64,000 nucleotides of DNA, from NCBI RefSeq assembly GCF_029953285.1, contig NZ_JASAOI010000010.1, forward strand, positions 1 to 64,000, read 5' to 3'. Source of the DNA: Yinghuangia seranimata (GTDB lineage Bacteria; Actinomycetota; Actinomycetes; Streptomycetales; Streptomycetaceae). This document shows, in pieces, positions 16,629-26,448 of this stretch; position 1 is the stretch's first letter; every line of letters begins with the position of its first letter. The notes under the pieces were generated by a model that ran no database searches, was not told the DNA's origin, and saw nothing but the letters and a program-made list of their open reading frames with translations. Both the position numbers and the translations under genes were made by a program.

Positions 16629-17072
16629 TCATTCCTCGGGCAGGCACGTCGGTTCGGCCGGGGCGTCGTACGCGACGACCAGGCTCGGATCCGCAGCGTC
16701 CGTGCCGCTTTCGGCGAGGAACACGTCGAGGACGTCCGGCGGTGTGGCGGGCGACAGGTGCAGCACGACGCGGTTCAGTGGAACATCCACGGCCCAGTTG
16801 CCGTAGACCGGCGTTCCGGACTCCCGGAGCCGGATCGCGGTGCGGTCCAGGCGGGTCTTGAGCATGTCCAGCGACTCGATCCCGAACTCCGGTCGGCCGG
16901 TGGCGGGTTGGTCCCCGGCCGGGGCGGCGGCGGCCGAGCCGAACGGCAGGAGGGGAGCAACGAGCACGCCGGTGAGGACCAACGCGGCGCCGCAGAAGAG
17001 CGATCGGGCACGGCAGACGCCGGAAGCCCGGCGTACGGTCGGGCGCGCAGGGGACGGGAAGGGCTGGGGCAC
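16629..17072 (-). CDS. Secreted protein resembling a protease prodomain fragment
   Basis: A 147-aa secreted protein. The signal peptide has a basic n-region and core SLFCGAALVLTGVLVAPLLP, with likely cleavage after an Ala-rich stretch. The mature ~100 residues contain ESLDMLKTRLDRTAIRLRES and then YGNWAVDVPLNRVVLHLSPA, which by eye resembles the segment before the catalytic domain of streptogrisin-type S1 proteases. No His-Asp-Ser triad follows, so it is either a stand-alone inhibitor/prodomain-like protein or a truncated protease. The start is GTG 17,072 with only a weak GAGAG ribosome site. Confidence 0.6.
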   Translation of the reverse strand: MPQPFPSPARPTVRRASGVCRARSLFCGAALVLTGVLVAPLLPFGSAAAAPAGDQPATGRPEFGIESLDMLKTRLDRTAIRLRESGTPVYGNWAVDVPLNRVVLHLSPATPPDVLDVFLAESGTDAADPSLVVAYDAPAEPTCLPEE

Positions 17073-17204
17073 CGTCGTTCTCTCGGACGTGGCTGAGGCC
17101 GCCCGCCGCGGATGAGGCGGCGGGCGGCCCGGACGTCCTCGACACTGCCGACACCTGATGAACGACCGATGGACGATCGCTGCACGCGGACGACCGGCGG
17201 CCGT

Positions 17205-17516
17205 TCAGTCCGGCTCCCGCCGCCCCCACAACCGCGGTTCCAGGCCCAGCCCCCGCAGCCAGGCCCGTTCGCCCTGCCGCACGACGGCGGCTCCGTTGGC
17301 GGCGAGCAGCGCGAGGACGTCGTCGCCCGGCGCACCGCCGAGGGCCGCGATGACGACCGGAACATCACCGGCGGCGACCGTGACCACGTACTCGTACTCG
17401 CCGCCGTTCAGGTCCTGCCCCTCGATGGTCAGGGTGCCGTCGGCGGCGAGCCGGGCGTCGACGTGGAGCCGGTTCGCGGCGTACATCGAGACCTTGCGGT
17501 CGCCGGTCTCGGTCAC
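17205..17516 (-). CDS. Conserved-looking 103-aa protein coupled to cobM
   Basis: The GTG at 17,516 overlaps the cobM stop (GTGA), so translation is coupled and the protein belongs to the cobN-cbiT-cobM operon. Features: LHVDARLAADGTLTIEGQDL near the start, then YEYVVTVAAGDVPVVIAALG, DDVLALLAANGAAVV and a C-terminus with WLRGLGLEPRLWGRREPD. It is a small alpha/beta protein without membrane segments or metal motifs. The position suggests, but does not prove, a link to B12 metabolism. The longer reading of this frame upstream is antisense-like noise over cobM. Confidence 0.7.
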   Translation of the reverse strand: MTETGDRKVSMYAANRLHVDARLAADGTLTIEGQDLNGGEYEYVVTVAAGDVPVVIAALGGAPGDDVLALLAANGAAVVRQGERAWLRGLGLEPRLWGRREPD

Positions 17517-18256
17517 CGCACCCGTTCCGGGGAGTACAAATGGCTTTCGCAGAAGCCGGTGGCGTCGCCGAGGGAGCGGCCGACCATGATGACGGCGACG
17601 GCCTTGATCCCGTTGTCGTGCACGAGCGCCTCCAGGTCCGCGAGGCGCCCGCGGGCGATGAGTTCGTCGGGGCGCGAGGCCCGCGCGACGACGGCGACCG
17701 GGCAGTCCGCCCCGTAGAGCGGCGTGAGTTCGGCGACGATGCGCGCGGTCTCGCGGACCGCGAGGTGCAGGACGAGGAGCGCGCCCGAGCGGCCGAGGGT
17801 CGCCAGCTCCTCGCCGGGCGGCATCGCCGTGGAGTTGTTGGAGACGCGGGTGAGGACGACGGTCTGGTTCACGCCCGGGAGGGTGAGTTCGCGCCCGAGC
17901 GCGGCGGCCGCGGCCGCGAAGGCCGGGACGCCCGGGGTGATGTCGTAGCCGATGCCCAACGCGTCCAGCCGCCGGATCTGTTCGCCGACCGCGCTGTAGA
18001 ACGACGTGTCGCCCGAGTGCAGCCGGACGACGTCGAGGCCGTCGTCGTGCGCCGCGACGATCTCGGCGACGATCTCGTCGAGGGTCAGGTCGGCGGTGTC
18101 GACGAGCCGGGCGTCCGCCGGTGCGGCGTCCAGGAGTTCGCGCGGGACGATGGCGCCCGCGTACAGGCACACCGCCGCGTTCTCGATGAGCCGCAGGCCG
18201 CGCACGGTGATCAGGTCGGCCGCGCCCGGGCCCGCGCCGACGAAGTGGACGGTCAT
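17513..18256 (-). CDS. cobM: Precorrin-4 C11-methyltransferase
   Basis: CobM/CbiF methylates C11 using SAM. The 247-aa protein begins [20 protein letters not shown], the classical first glycine-rich loop, followed by [68 protein letters not shown] and LVLHLAVR, all CobM hallmarks. AAGGA lies before ATG 18,256. The ATG overlaps the cbiT stop (ATGA), and its own stop overlaps the next GTG, so it is the third gene of a tightly coupled operon under the riboswitch. Confidence 0.95.
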   Translation of the reverse strand: MTVHFVGAGPGAADLITVRGLRLIENAAVCLYAGAIVPRELLDAAPADARLVDTADLTLDEIVAEIVAAHDDGLDVVRLHSGDTSFYSAVGEQIRRLDALGIGYDITPGVPAFAAAAAALGRELTLPGVNQTVVLTRVSNNSTAMPPGEELATLGRSGALLVLHLAVRETARIVAELTPLYGADCPVAVVARASRPDELIARGRLADLEALVHDNGIKAVAVIMVGRSLGDATGFCESHLYSPERVR

Positions 18257-18897
18257 GCGGCGGGTCCTTCCGGCTTGACCGCGACCCACTGCGTCACGGG
18301 CATGAGCGGCCGCCAGCCGGTGAACTTCCCGACCGGAGCCGAACGGCTGATCTGTATGCGCGTCAGGTCGCCGCCCAACGCGTAGCGGTGGCGCACGAGT
18401 TCGGCCTCGGTCTCCGCAGTCACCGCGTTGGCCACCAGCCGCCCGCCGGGGCGCAGCGCGGCCCAGCACTTCTCGACCACGCCGGGCACGGTCAGGCCGC
18501 CGCCGACGAACACCGCGTCGGGCGGGTACGCGACGGTCAGCCCGTCGAGCGCGGCGGGCGCGGTGCCGGTGACCAGGACGAGGCCGCGCGCGCCGAGGGC
18601 GTCCGCGTTGGCGCGCACCCGCTCGGCCCGCGCCGTGTCGGCCTCGACGGCGACGGCGCGGCACGACGGATGGGCGCGCATCCACTCGATGCCGATGCTT
18701 CCGCTGCCCGCGCCGATGTCCCACAGCAGTGCGCCGGCACGCGGCGCGAGCGCGGCGAGGGTGACGGCGCGTATCTCACGCTTGGTCAACTGGCCGTCGT
18801 GGGCGTACGCGTCGTCGGGAAGGCCCGGCACGAGGGTGGCGACCGGCTCGCGCGGGTGCCCGGCCTCCGGGGCGGATCCCCCCGCGGCCTCAGCCAT
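18253..18897 (-). CDS. cbiT: Precorrin-8W decarboxylating methyltransferase (CbiT half of CobL)
   Basis: The 214-aa protein matches only the C-terminal half of Cob[21 protein letters not shown], then the SAM-binding [39 protein letters not shown] and [15 protein letters not shown]. CbiT methylates C15 and decarboxylates the C12 acetate. The usual N-terminal CbiE domain (C5 methylation) of the ~400-aa CobL is absent. The first 30 residues are a short non-homologous leader, and upstream DNA is the end of cobN. ATG 18,897 overlaps the cobN 3' end by 8 bp. CbiE must be supplied elsewhere or the step handled by another enzyme. Confidence 0.9.
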   Translation of the reverse strand: MAEAAGGSAPEAGHPREPVATLVPGLPDDAYAHDGQLTKREIRAVTLAALAPRAGALLWDIGAGSGSIGIEWMRAHPSCRAVAVEADTARAERVRANADALGARGLVLVTGTAPAALDGLTVAYPPDAVFVGGGLTVPGVVEKCWAALRPGGRLVANAVTAETEAELVRHRYALGGDLTRIQISRSAPVGKFTGWRPLMPVTQWVAVKPEGPAA

Positions 18898-21800
18898 TCC
18901 CGCCGCCGTCCCCGTCTATGCCGCCCTCCAGGTCGCCCTCGACCTCCAGGTACGCCTCGCGCAGCCCGTCCAGTGTGGCCGCGTCCGGCTTGGCCCACAG
19001 CCCGCGGTCGGCGGCCTCGATGAGGCGTTCCGCGATGCCTCGCAGCGCCCACGGGTTGGCGCCGCGCATGAACTCGCGGTTGGCCGGGTCGAGGACGTAC
19101 TCGGCGGCGAGCTTCTCGTACATCCAGTCCTGCACGACGCCGGTGGTCGCGTCGTAGCCGAACAGGTAGTCCACGGTTGCGGCGAGCTCGAACGCGCCCT
19201 TGTAGCCGTGCTTGCGCATGGCCTCGATCCAGCGCGGGTTGACCACGCGGGCGCGGAACACGCGCGCGGTCTCCTGCTCGAGCGTGCGCGTGCGGACCGC
19301 GTCCGGCATCGTCGAGTCGCCGATGTACGCGGCGGGCGCCGTGCCGGTGAGCGCGCGCACGGCCGCGACCATGCCGCCGTGGTACTGGAAGTAGTCGTCG
19401 GAGTCGGCGATGTCGTGCTCGCGGGTGTCGGTGTTCTTCGCCGCGACCGCGATGCGCCGGTACGCGCGTTCCATGTCCTCGCGCGCGAACACGCCGTCCA
19501 GGCCTCGCCCGTAGGCGTAGCCGCCCCACGTCGCGTACACCTCGGCCAGGTCCGCGTCGTCGCGCCACGTGCGGGCGTCGATGAGCGGCAGCAGCCCGGC
19601 CCCGTAGGCGCCCGGGCGCGAGCCGAACACGCGGGCGGTGGCCCGGCGTTCGTCACCGTGCTCGGCGAGGTTGGCGCGGACGTGCGCGCGCACGTGGTTG
19701 TCCTCGTCGGACTCCTCCAGCCCGGCGGCCAGCCGCACGGCGTCGTCGAGGAGCAGGACGACGTGCGGGAACGCGTCCCGGAAGAAGCCGGAGATGCGCA
19801 CGGTCACGTCGATGCGCGGCCGCCCGAGCTCCTCCAGCGGGATCGGCTCCAGGCCGGTGACGCGCCGAGAGGCGTCGTCCCACACCGGCCGGACGCCGAG
19901 CAGCGCCAGCACCTCGCCGACGTCGTCGCCGCTGGTGCGCATGGCGCTGGTGCCCCACACCGACAGGCCGACCGACGACGGCCATGTCCCGGTCTCCTCG
20001 CGGTACTTGGCGAGCAGCGAGTCGGCGAGCGCCTGGCCGGTCTCCCACGCGAGGCGGCTGGGCACCGCCTTGGGGTCGACGGTGTAGAAGTTGCGGCCGG
20101 TCGGCAGGACGTTGACCAGGCCGCGCAGCGGCGACCCGGACGGGCCGGCCGGCACGTAGCCGCCGTCGAGCGCGTGCAGGACCGCGTTGATCTCGTCGCC
20201 GGTGCGGTCCAGGCGCGGCACGACCTCGGTGGCGGCGAAGGCGAGCACGTCGGCGACGGCGGTGGCGACCGCCGGGCCCGCGGAGGCGCCGAGCACGGCG
20301 TCGATGACGTCGGGCGCCGCGGCCGGGTCCCAGCCGCGCTCCTCCATTCCGGAGACCAGCGCGTGCGCGGCCGCCTCGGCGTCGTCGGTCTCGCGGCGGC
20401 CGGCGGTGCCGCCCTCGACGAGGCCGAGCGCCTCGCGCAGGCCGGGGAGCGCCGCGCTGCGGCCGCCCCACACCTGGCGGGCGCGCAGCATGGCGGTGAC
20501 CAGGTTGATGCGTCCGGCGCCGGTGGGCGCGGTGCCGAGGATGTGCAGGCCCTCGCGGATCTGCGCGTCCTTGACCTCGCACAGCCAGCCGTCGAGGTGC
20601 AGCAGGAAGTCGTCGAACTCGGCCTCGTGCGGCCGGTCCCCGATGCCGAGGTCGTGGTCGAGGCGGGCGGCCTGCACGAGCGTCCAGATCTGCGCCTGCA
20701 CGGCCGGGGCCTTGGCCGGGTCGAGCGCGGAGACGTTGGCGTACTCGTCGAGGAGCTGTTCGAGCCGGGTCAGGTCGCCGTACGTCTCGGCGCGCGCCAT
20801 CGGCGGCACGAGGTGGTCGACGATGACGGCGTGCGCGCGCCGCTTGGCCTGCGCGCCCTCGCCCGGGTCGTTGACGAGGAACGGGTAGATGAGCGGCAGG
20901 TCGCCGAGCACCGCGTCGGGCCCGCACTCGGCGGACAGGCCGAGGTTCTTGCCGGGCAGCCACTCGAGCGTGCCGTGCTTGCCCAGGTGCACCAGCGCGT
21001 TCGCGCCGAAGCCGCCGTTCTCGCGCGCGGCGTCGAGCCACCAGTAGGCGGCCAGGTAGTGGTGGCTCGGCGGCAGGTCCGGGTCGTGGTAGATGGCGAC
21101 CGGGTTCTCGCCGAAGCCGCGCGGCGGCTGGATGATCAGCACGACGTTGCCGGCCCGCAGCGCCGCGAGCACGATCTCGCCCTCGGGGTCGCGCGAGTGG
21201 TCGACGTACAGCTCGCCCGGTGCGGGGCCCCAGTGCTCCTCGATGTTGGCGCGCAGCCCGACCGGCAGCGTCGCGTACCGGGCGCGGTACTCGGCGGCGC
21301 TGATGCGCACCGGGTTGCCCTCGAGCTGCGCCTCGCTCAGCCACTCGGGGTCCTGGCCGCCCGCGGCGATCAGGGCGTGGATGAGCGCGTCGCCGTCGGC
21401 CGGCTCCAGGCCGGGCAGCGCGTCGGCGCCGTCGACCGGGCCGACGTCGTAGCCGGCCTCGCGCATCGCGCGCAGCAGCGCGACCGCGCTCGCCGGGGTG
21501 TCGAGGCCGACGGCGTTGCCGATGCGGGCGTGCTTGGTCGGGTACGCCGACAGCACGACGCCGATGCGGCGCTCGGCGGCCGGGACGTGCCGCAGCTGTG
21601 CGTGCCGTACCGCGATGCCCGCGACGCGCGCGGCGCGTTCCGGGTCGGCGGCGTAGAAGGTCAGTCCGTCGGCGCCGGTCTCCTTGAAGGAGAACGGCAC
21701 GGTGATCAGGCGGCCGTCGAACTCGGGGACGGCGACCTGGGTGGCGGCGTCCATCGGGGACAAGCCGGCGTCGCCCGCCTCCCAGTCGGCGCGGCTGGTG

Positions 21801-22552
21801 GTCAGGCTGAGCGCCTGCAGGACGGTGATGTCGAGCTCGGCGAGCGCCCCGACGTCCCACGACTCGTCGTCGCCGCCGGCCGACGCCTCGGCCGGGCGCG
21901 CGCCGCCCGCCGCCAGCACGGTCACCAGCAGCGCGTCGCACTCGCCGATCGCCTCGAACAGCGCGGGCTCGGCGCCGCGCAGCGAGGCGCACCACAGCGG
22001 GACGGCGCGGCCGCCCGCGTCCTCGATGGCGTCGCACAGCGCGCCGACGAACGCGGTGTTCCCGGCGAGGTGGTGGGCGCGGTAGTAGAGCACGCCGACG
22101 GCCGGGGCGTCCGGATTGCGGGTCGACCGCTCCAGGCGGCCCCACGCCGGGACCTCGACCGGGGCCTCGAAGCCGAAGCCGGTCAGCAGCACGGTGTCCG
22201 ACAGGAAGCGGAACAGGTTGGTCAGGTTGTCGGCGCCGCCCTGCGCGAGGTACGCGTGGGCCTGCGCGCTCACCCCGGCCGGGACCGTCGCGAGCTCCAT
22301 CAGCGCGGCGTCGGGCGACTGTTCGCCGGACACCACGACGACCGGGCGCGGACCCGCCAGCAGCGCGTCGAGGCCGGCCTCCCAGGCGCGGCGGCCGCCC
22401 AGCAGGCGGACGACGACGAGGTCGGTGCCGTCCACGAGCGCGGGCAGGTCGGCGGGGGCGACGCGGGCGGGGTTGGCGAGGCGCCAGTCGCCCTCGCTCG
22501 CCTTCGCGCTGAGCAGGTCGGTGTCCGAGGTGGACAGGAAGAGGATCGTCAC
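18890..22552 (-). CDS. cobN: Cobaltochelatase large subunit
   Basis: CobN is the large subunit of the ATP-dependent cobaltochelatase that inserts cobalt into hydrogenobyrinic acid a,c-diamide. The 1220-aa length is typical. Recognisable blocks include the start [120 protein letters not shown] and the C-terminal [23 protein letters not shown] 22,552 is chosen because the longer frame runs straight through the riboswitch. The ChlI/D- or CobS/T-type AAA partners are not in the window. Confidence 0.95.
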   Translation of the reverse strand: MTILFLSTSDTDLLSAKASEGDWRLANPARVAPADLPALVDGTDLVVVRLLGGRRAWEAGLDALLAGPRPVVVVSGEQSPDAALMELATVPAGVSAQAHAYLAQGGADNLTNLFRFLSDTVLLTGFGFEAPVEVPAWGRLERSTRNPDAPAVGVLYYRAHHLAGNTAFVGALCDAIEDAGGRAVPLWCASLRGAEPALFEAIGECDALLVTVLAAGGARPAEASAGGDDESWDVGALAELDITVLQALSLTTSRADWEAGDAGLSPMDAATQVAVPEFDGRLITVPFSFKETGADGLTFYAADPERAARVAGIAVRHAQLRHVPAAERRIGVVLSAYPTKHARIGNAVGLDTPASAVALLRAMREAGYDVGPVDGADALPGLEPADGDALIHALIAAGGQDPEWLSEAQLEGNPVRISAAEYRARYATLPVGLRANIEEHWGPAPGELYVDHSRDPEGEIVLAALRAGNVVLIIQPPRGFGENPVAIYHDPDLPPSHHYLAAYWWLDAARENGGFGANALVHLGKHGTLEWLPGKNLGLSAECGPDAVLGDLPLIYPFLVNDPGEGAQAKRRAHAVIVDHLVPPMARAETYGDLTRLEQLLDEYANVSALDPAKAPAVQAQIWTLVQAARLDHDLGIGDRPHEAEFDDFLLHLDGWLCEVKDAQIREGLHILGTAPTGAGRINLVTAMLRARQVWGGRSAALPGLREALGLVEGGTAGRRETDDAEAAAHALVSGMEERGWDPAAAPDVIDAVLGASAGPAVATAVADVLAFAATEVVPRLDRTGDEINAVLHALDGGYVPAGPSGSPLRGLVNVLPTGRNFYTVDPKAVPSRLAWETGQALADSLLAKYREETGTWPSSVGLSVWGTSAMRTSGDDVGEVLALLGVRPVWDDASRRVTGLEPIPLEELGRPRIDVTVRISGFFRDAFPHVVLLLDDAVRLAAGLEESDEDNHVRAHVRANLAEHGDERRATARVFGSRPGAYGAGLLPLIDARTWRDDADLAEVYATWGGYAYGRGLDGVFAREDMERAYRRIAVAAKNTDTREHDIADSDDYFQYHGGMVAAVRALTGTAPAAYIGDSTMPDAVRTRTLEQETARVFRARVVNPRWIEAMRKHGYKGAFELAATVDYLFGYDATTGVVQDWMYEKLAAEYVLDPANREFMRGANPWALRGIAERLIEAADRGLWAKPDAATLDGLREAYLEVEGDLEGGIDGDGGGNG

Positions 22553-23091
22553 GACGCCACCGCCGTCCCGCGCGAGCCGCCCAGGCGGGTGTGGATGGAC
22601 GTGGTCGTGCGCAGGGATGTGCGCGAGCGAACGCAGGACGGAGTCGTCACCGTGCGCGCCTCTCCGGGGTCCTCGCCCCATCGGACAACAGGGGTGGACG
22701 CGCAGTTCCTGACTCCCGTCCGCCGCCGTCAGGCCGGCCGCGCGAACGGTCACAGTGGCGGGACCGTCCCGGACTCGCACCGGGTTCCTGGCCACGCCCT
22801 CCCCGCACCGGCGGAGGCCGATGCGGGGTCAGCATCGCGCAGCGCCGGACGCTCCTGCAAGTCACCGGCGCCGCCGGACGGTGTCGGTTCCGCCACGCCG
22901 GCGGCGGTGCGCCGGACGCCCGCCCGGACCGCGCGGAGGCTCCCGTCAGCGGCGACGTTCACGGCCGGGGAGCGGCGGCGGCTGTGGCGGAGGGGCGAAA
23001 TTGTAGTCAGCGGAGGGGACTTGATGTCACGATCCGGGAAATCCGGAGAAACCGGTCCCCTCGGCAACCAACCGGGTCTAACTTCGTAGAT
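22553..23091. other. 539-bp divergent region between cobN and a plus-strand gene
   Basis: It contains the cobN leader with the cobalamin riboswitch (22,695-22,822) and the promoters of both divergent genes. No additional gene is supported. Near 23,076-23,091 a TAACTT-like -10 lies close to ATG 23,092 and no Shine-Dalgarno is visible, suggesting leaderless transcription of the plus-strand gene. Confidence 0.6.
22695..22822 (-). ncRNA. Cobalamin (AdoCbl) riboswitch upstream of cobN
   Basis: On the minus strand the RNA reads a GGCCAGGAACCC start, then CCGGTGCGAGTCCGGGACGG, TCCCGCCACTGTGACC and, 30-40 nt later, the B12-box-like GAGTCAGGAACTGCG (22,702-22,716). These are the conserved core segments (GGAA...CCGGTG...TCC...GGTCCCGCCACTGT...AGTCAGGAAC) of cobalamin riboswitches. 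It ends about 145 nt before the cobN GTG, leaving room for an expression platform. High B12 should shut off cobN-cbiT-cobM and the 103-aa gene. The exact edges are approximate. Confidence 0.93.
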
Positions 23092-23985
23092 ATGCCCGGA
23101 AATTGGACTGCGCAACGCTGCGCGGACCGGCGTGCCCGCTTCCTGGCGTACCTCATGGAGCGCGCGCCCCGGCACTGGGCGGCGATGATCCGGCACGGCG
23201 CGCGCAGCATGGCGCCGGCCGAGTGGCGCGACGGCCCGCCCGCCGAACAGGCCGAGCGGATGGCGCGCGTGCAGGTCGAGCGGGTCGCGGACAGCCCCGC
23301 GTACGCGGTCGACGAGCCGGCCGTGCGGGCGCTGCGCAGCGCGTCCGTCGACCTGCGGCTCCCGATGGCGGCGGAGCTGCTTCCGGCCACCCGAGGCCTG
23401 CTGATGTTCCAGGTGCCGATCGGCGTCGACCCGACGGACGGGTGCACGCCGCTGACCGCCGCGACCTGGGGGCCGAGCCTCCCGACGCACTACGCCGGGG
23501 TGTGGCTCACCTGGTGGTTCGACGCCGAGGCGGCCGCCGCCCGGGAGGTCCGCGAGGGGCGGCTCACCGAGGCGGAGGCCCGCACCGGGCTGGCGCACGT
23601 GGGGCCGTGGCTGCCGGCCGGGCACCTGTCGCTGCCGTTCGTGCCGGTGCTGGAGACGCGGCTGTGGCCGCGCCGCGCGGCGGACCGGGTCGACCCCGAG
23701 GCGCTGATGATCCGGACCATAGCGGGGTCGTGGCTCGCGCTGACCCGGGGCCTGCTCGTCGCGACGCCCGCCGCGACGGAGCTGACGTCCCCTCAAGCTG
23801 CGGGCTCGGCAGGCATCGTCGGCCTGCACATGGTGCGCGCCGGCGGCCGGGACCCGATCCTGCTCGCCTCCGGCATCCGGGCCGCCGCGGACGGCGCCGC
23901 GGCGGCGGCCCAGCACCGGTACGGCCCGGTCCGCGACTTCACCGACCGGCCGTACCCGCCGGAGTCCGACGACGGGGTCGCCTAG
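23092..23985 (+). CDS. Uncharacterised soluble protein
   Basis: A 297-aa protein with no recognised family. It is rich in Ala, Arg and Trp, has no signal peptide or transmembrane segment, and contains segments such as RADRRARFLAYLMERAPRHW (approximate N-terminal context), LLMFQVPIGVDPTDGCTPLT, THYAGVWLTWWFDAEAAAAR and LSLPFVPVLETRLWPRRAAD. GC pattern and length support real coding. The start at 23,092 lacks a ribosome site; ATG 23,155 is an alternative. It is divergent from cobN and its stop lies in an 11-bp tandem duplication shared with the convergent DUF4436 gene. Confidence 0.65.
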   Translation: MPGNWTAQRCADRRARFLAYLMERAPRHWAAMIRHGARSMAPAEWRDGPPAEQAERMARVQVERVADSPAYAVDEPAVRALRSASVDLRLPMAAELLPATRGLLMFQVPIGVDPTDGCTPLTAATWGPSLPTHYAGVWLTWWFDAEAAAAREVREGRLTEAEARTGLAHVGPWLPAGHLSLPFVPVLETRLWPRRAADRVDPEALMIRTIAGSWLALTRGLLVATPAATELTSPQAAGSAGIVGLHMVRAGGRDPILLASGIRAAADGAAAAAQHRYGPVRDFTDRPYPPESDDGVA

Positions 23986-23992
23986 GGGGCGC

Positions 23993-24871
23993 CTAGGGGG
24001 CGGCGTCGGGGAGGGCCGTCGTCGTATCGGTGCCGGGCTTCCGGCCTTCGGCGTGGTTGCCCGCGATCACCGTGACGATGACGCACACCGCGATCAGCGC
24101 CTCGACCCACAGGAACGCCAGGTAGTCGATCAGCGAGCCGATCGGCGGCGAACCCGGCGCGGTGTTGCGGAATCCGGCCAGCGCGAACAGCGTCGCCGCC
24201 ATCCAGCCGAGCGCGGGCCAGACCAGGCCGCGCCGCCGGGTGACGAGGAAGCGGCTGCCGAGCGCCACGGCGAAGGCGAGGCCCCACATGGCGGTCATCA
24301 TGAAGGTCGCGAAGAACAGGACGCTGTCCGAACGGGTGAGTCCGACGTCGAAGCCCGCGCCGGCGCCCTCGGCCCCCGGGGTCACGTCGGCGGAGAACAG
24401 CACGTCGTTGTTGGAGAGGGTGACCCACACGGGAACGGTCCGGCCGCCGGACTTGGCGGAGAACGCGATCACGGTGTCGTACCCGTCGAACGGGTAGTCG
24501 GTGATGGCGCCGCCGGTCAGGGCGACCGCCACGTCGGTGCCGGAGATGCGCGTGTGCGCGGGGTAGTCGAGGTCGCCCTTGACCGACGACGAGGTCTGCA
24601 GCACCAGGTCCTCGGCCGGGCTGAAGGCGCCTTCGTCGGCGAGCGCCCCGCGCGGCTCGGGCAGCACGCGCAGCACGAGTTCGCGACCGGCGGCGTCCAC
24701 GCGCTGGATGGAGGCCTTCACGTCGACGCGGTCGGGCGCGCTCGCGTCCCCGGAGTGGTACCGCCGGTCGGCGTGGATCCGCTCGCCGAGCTGCAGCCAT
24801 ACGCCGGCGATCGCGAGGACCACCGCGACGGCGGCCGCGACCAACGGCCATTTGAGCGCGCGGGAGATCAC
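23993..24871 (-). CDS. DUF4436 family membrane protein
   Basis: A 292-aa membrane protein matching the DUF4436 pattern common in actinobacteria: an N-terminal membrane anchor (LVAAAVAVVLAIAGVWL), an extracytoplasmic beta-rich domain (DVKASIQRVDAAGRELVLRV; then DYPFDGYDTVIAFSAKSG), and three C-terminal membrane helices (SVLFFATFMMTAMWGLAFAV; LVWPALGWMAATLFALAGF; LAFLWVEALIAVCVIVTVIA). The segment GFRNTAPGSPPIGSLIDYLA is a family hallmark. The function is unknown. It is convergent with the upstream hypothetical gene, 7 bp away. Confidence 0.85.
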   Translation of the reverse strand: MISRALKWPLVAAAVAVVLAIAGVWLQLGERIHADRRYHSGDASAPDRVDVKASIQRVDAAGRELVLRVLPEPRGALADEGAFSPAEDLVLQTSSSVKGDLDYPAHTRISGTDVAVALTGGAITDYPFDGYDTVIAFSAKSGGRTVPVWVTLSNNDVLFSADVTPGAEGAGAGFDVGLTRSDSVLFFATFMMTAMWGLAFAVALGSRFLVTRRRGLVWPALGWMAATLFALAGFRNTAPGSPPIGSLIDYLAFLWVEALIAVCVIVTVIAGNHAEGRKPGTDTTTALPDAAP

Positions 24872-25008
24872 GAGATCGACGGTACGGGAGGAATGAGGTG
24901 ATTTACCCCAAGCGCTGCGGCACGTGCGCCGGACGGGTCGGCGAACGGGTGAATTGCGGGCGTGACGCGTCGACTTCCGGTCCTACGCGTTGGTCCGGAC
25001 GGGCTCTT

Positions 25009-25665
25009 CTAGGCGACGGTGCGGACGGCCTTGTCGACCGGGACGGTCCCGCCGATGAGTTCAAGCGTGCTGCCGACGGTGTTCGGGGCGTCGAGAAGCG
25101 CGGCGAGGACGGCCGCGACGTCGTCACGGGTCACGGTGCCGCGGCCGGTCCAGGTCGCGAGGTGGATGAGGCCGGTGCCCGCGTCGTCGGTCAGCGTGCC
25201 GGGGCGCAGGATCGTCCAGTCGAGTCCGGCGCGGGAGCTGATGTCGACGTCGGCGGCGGTCTTCGCGCGCAGGTAGGCGGCGAACACCGGGTCGGTGCCG
25301 GGCGGCGGCTCGGCGCCCGCGCCGTACGAGGACACGATGAGGAAGCGGCGCACCCCCGCGCGTTCGGCCGCGTCCGCGAACAGCGCGGCGGCCGCCCGGT
25401 CGACGGTGTCCTTGCGGGCCGCGCCGCTGCCGGGCCCGGCACCCGCGGCGAACACGGCGGCGTCGGCGCCGGCCAGGTGCGCGGCGACCTCGTCCGGCGA
25501 CGCCGCCTCCAGGTCGCACACGATCGGCTCGGCGCCGGCGGCGCGCAGTGCGTCGGACTGCTCGGGCTTGCGGATGATCCCGGCCACGCTGTCGCCGCGT
25601 GCCGCGAGCAGGCGTTCGAGGCGCAGCGCGATCTGGCCGTGTCCACCGGCGATGACGGTTCGCAT
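25009..25665 (-). CDS. NAD(P)-binding SDR-like reductase
   Basis: A 218-aa atypical short-chain dehydrogenase (NmrA/YwnB-like). The N-terminal TVIAGGHGQIALRLERLLAA is the nucleotide-binding GxxGxxA-type motif. VFAAGAGPGSGAARKDTVDR, FLIVSSYGAGAEPPPGTDPV and the WTILRPGTLTDDAGTG substrate-loop segment are typical. A classic YxxxK is replaced by a YLRAK motif. It is probably a small NAD(P)H-dependent reductase or regulator of unknown substrate. Start ATG 25,665. Confidence 0.85.
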   Translation of the reverse strand: MRTVIAGGHGQIALRLERLLAARGDSVAGIIRKPEQSDALRAAGAEPIVCDLEAASPDEVAAHLAGADAAVFAAGAGPGSGAARKDTVDRAAAALFADAAERAGVRRFLIVSSYGAGAEPPPGTDPVFAAYLRAKTAADVDISSRAGLDWTILRPGTLTDDAGTGLIHLATWTGRGTVTRDDVAAVLAALLDAPNTVGSTLELIGGTVPVDKAVRTVA

Positions 25666-25800
25666 GGCGGCGACGCTACCCGGCGCGGGGGGCGGGTATG
25701 CGTGGCGTTGGGGCGGTCGCGCGTTCGCGGCGCCTGAGTGCGCGGTGGACGCCGTCGTCGGCGAGTCCGGTTCCACGCCGGTCGGCCTTCGGACGCCGCC

Positions 25801-26394
25801 TCAGACGCTGCCGGTGCGCGACCAGAACTCCTGCCACGACGGCCACCGCTCGGGCAGCTCCGCACGGGTGATGAGCGGGTTGCCGGGGAAGTGGTAGCGG
25901 TCGGCGACGCTCAGCGGGTGTTCCAGGACGTCGGCGGCGTAGAACACCTTCGGCTTGCGGCTGCGGAAGTACCAGCGGCCGTCGCGGCGTTCGTAGCGGT
26001 CCCAGTACTGCATGGGCATGACCACCCACAGGTCGCCGACCTCGTGCTCGGGGCGGCAGTAGACGACGCCGGTGGCGTGGTCCTCGTCGACCAGGTCGAT
26101 CACGTGGTTGCCGATCAGGTGGAACGTGATGCCGTACGGGCGCAGCACCGGGTCGAACCAGCGGGCCAGCGCGTCGCGGCCGACGCCGCCGTCGCCGGTC
26201 TCGACGTCGTCGACGAACAGTGAGGTGAGGGCGGGGACGTCGCGGCTGTCGAGGGCCAGCGCGTAGCGGGCGGCGAGCTGCCGGATCTCGTCGCGGGCCT
26301 CGAGCCGAGCGACCCGGGCGGCGAGGTCGTCGCCCGCGGGGACGGGGTGTACGGCGCCCGGCGCGCCCGTGTCGTCCGCAGCGGTCTCGTGCAT
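25801..26394 (-). CDS. SnoaL-like / NTF2-fold protein
   Basis: A 197-aa protein with an NTF2-like fold typical of SnoaL-type cyclases and dehydratases. VARLEARDEIRQLAARYALA is the first helix pair, followed by LTSLFVDDVETGDG, an IGNHVIDLVDEDHATGVVYC beta-strand segment and YERRDGRWYFRSRKPKVFYA. Related proteins in actinobacteria are usually annotated as nuclear transport factor 2 family or hydroxysteroid/aromatic degradation accessory proteins. ATG 26,394 has AGAGGA upstream; a longer frame from 26,439 is less likely. The active-site pair cannot be assigned. Confidence 0.8.
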   Translation of the reverse strand: MHETAADDTGAPGAVHPVPAGDDLAARVARLEARDEIRQLAARYALALDSRDVPALTSLFVDDVETGDGGVGRDALARWFDPVLRPYGITFHLIGNHVIDLVDEDHATGVVYCRPEHEVGDLWVVMPMQYWDRYERRDGRWYFRSRKPKVFYAADVLEHPLSVADRYHFPGNPLITRAELPERWPSWQEFWSRTGSV

Positions 26395-26448
26395 GCCGTG
26401 TCCTCTCGCCGGTGCCGCCCCGCGCAGCGATTCTGACACACCGTCAGA

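Noticed and set aside
18428-23089. A 1553-codon open frame on the plus strand
   Set aside because: It is antisense to cobN, cbiT and the riboswitch; those have clear family motifs. Low stop frequency in very GC-rich DNA explains it.
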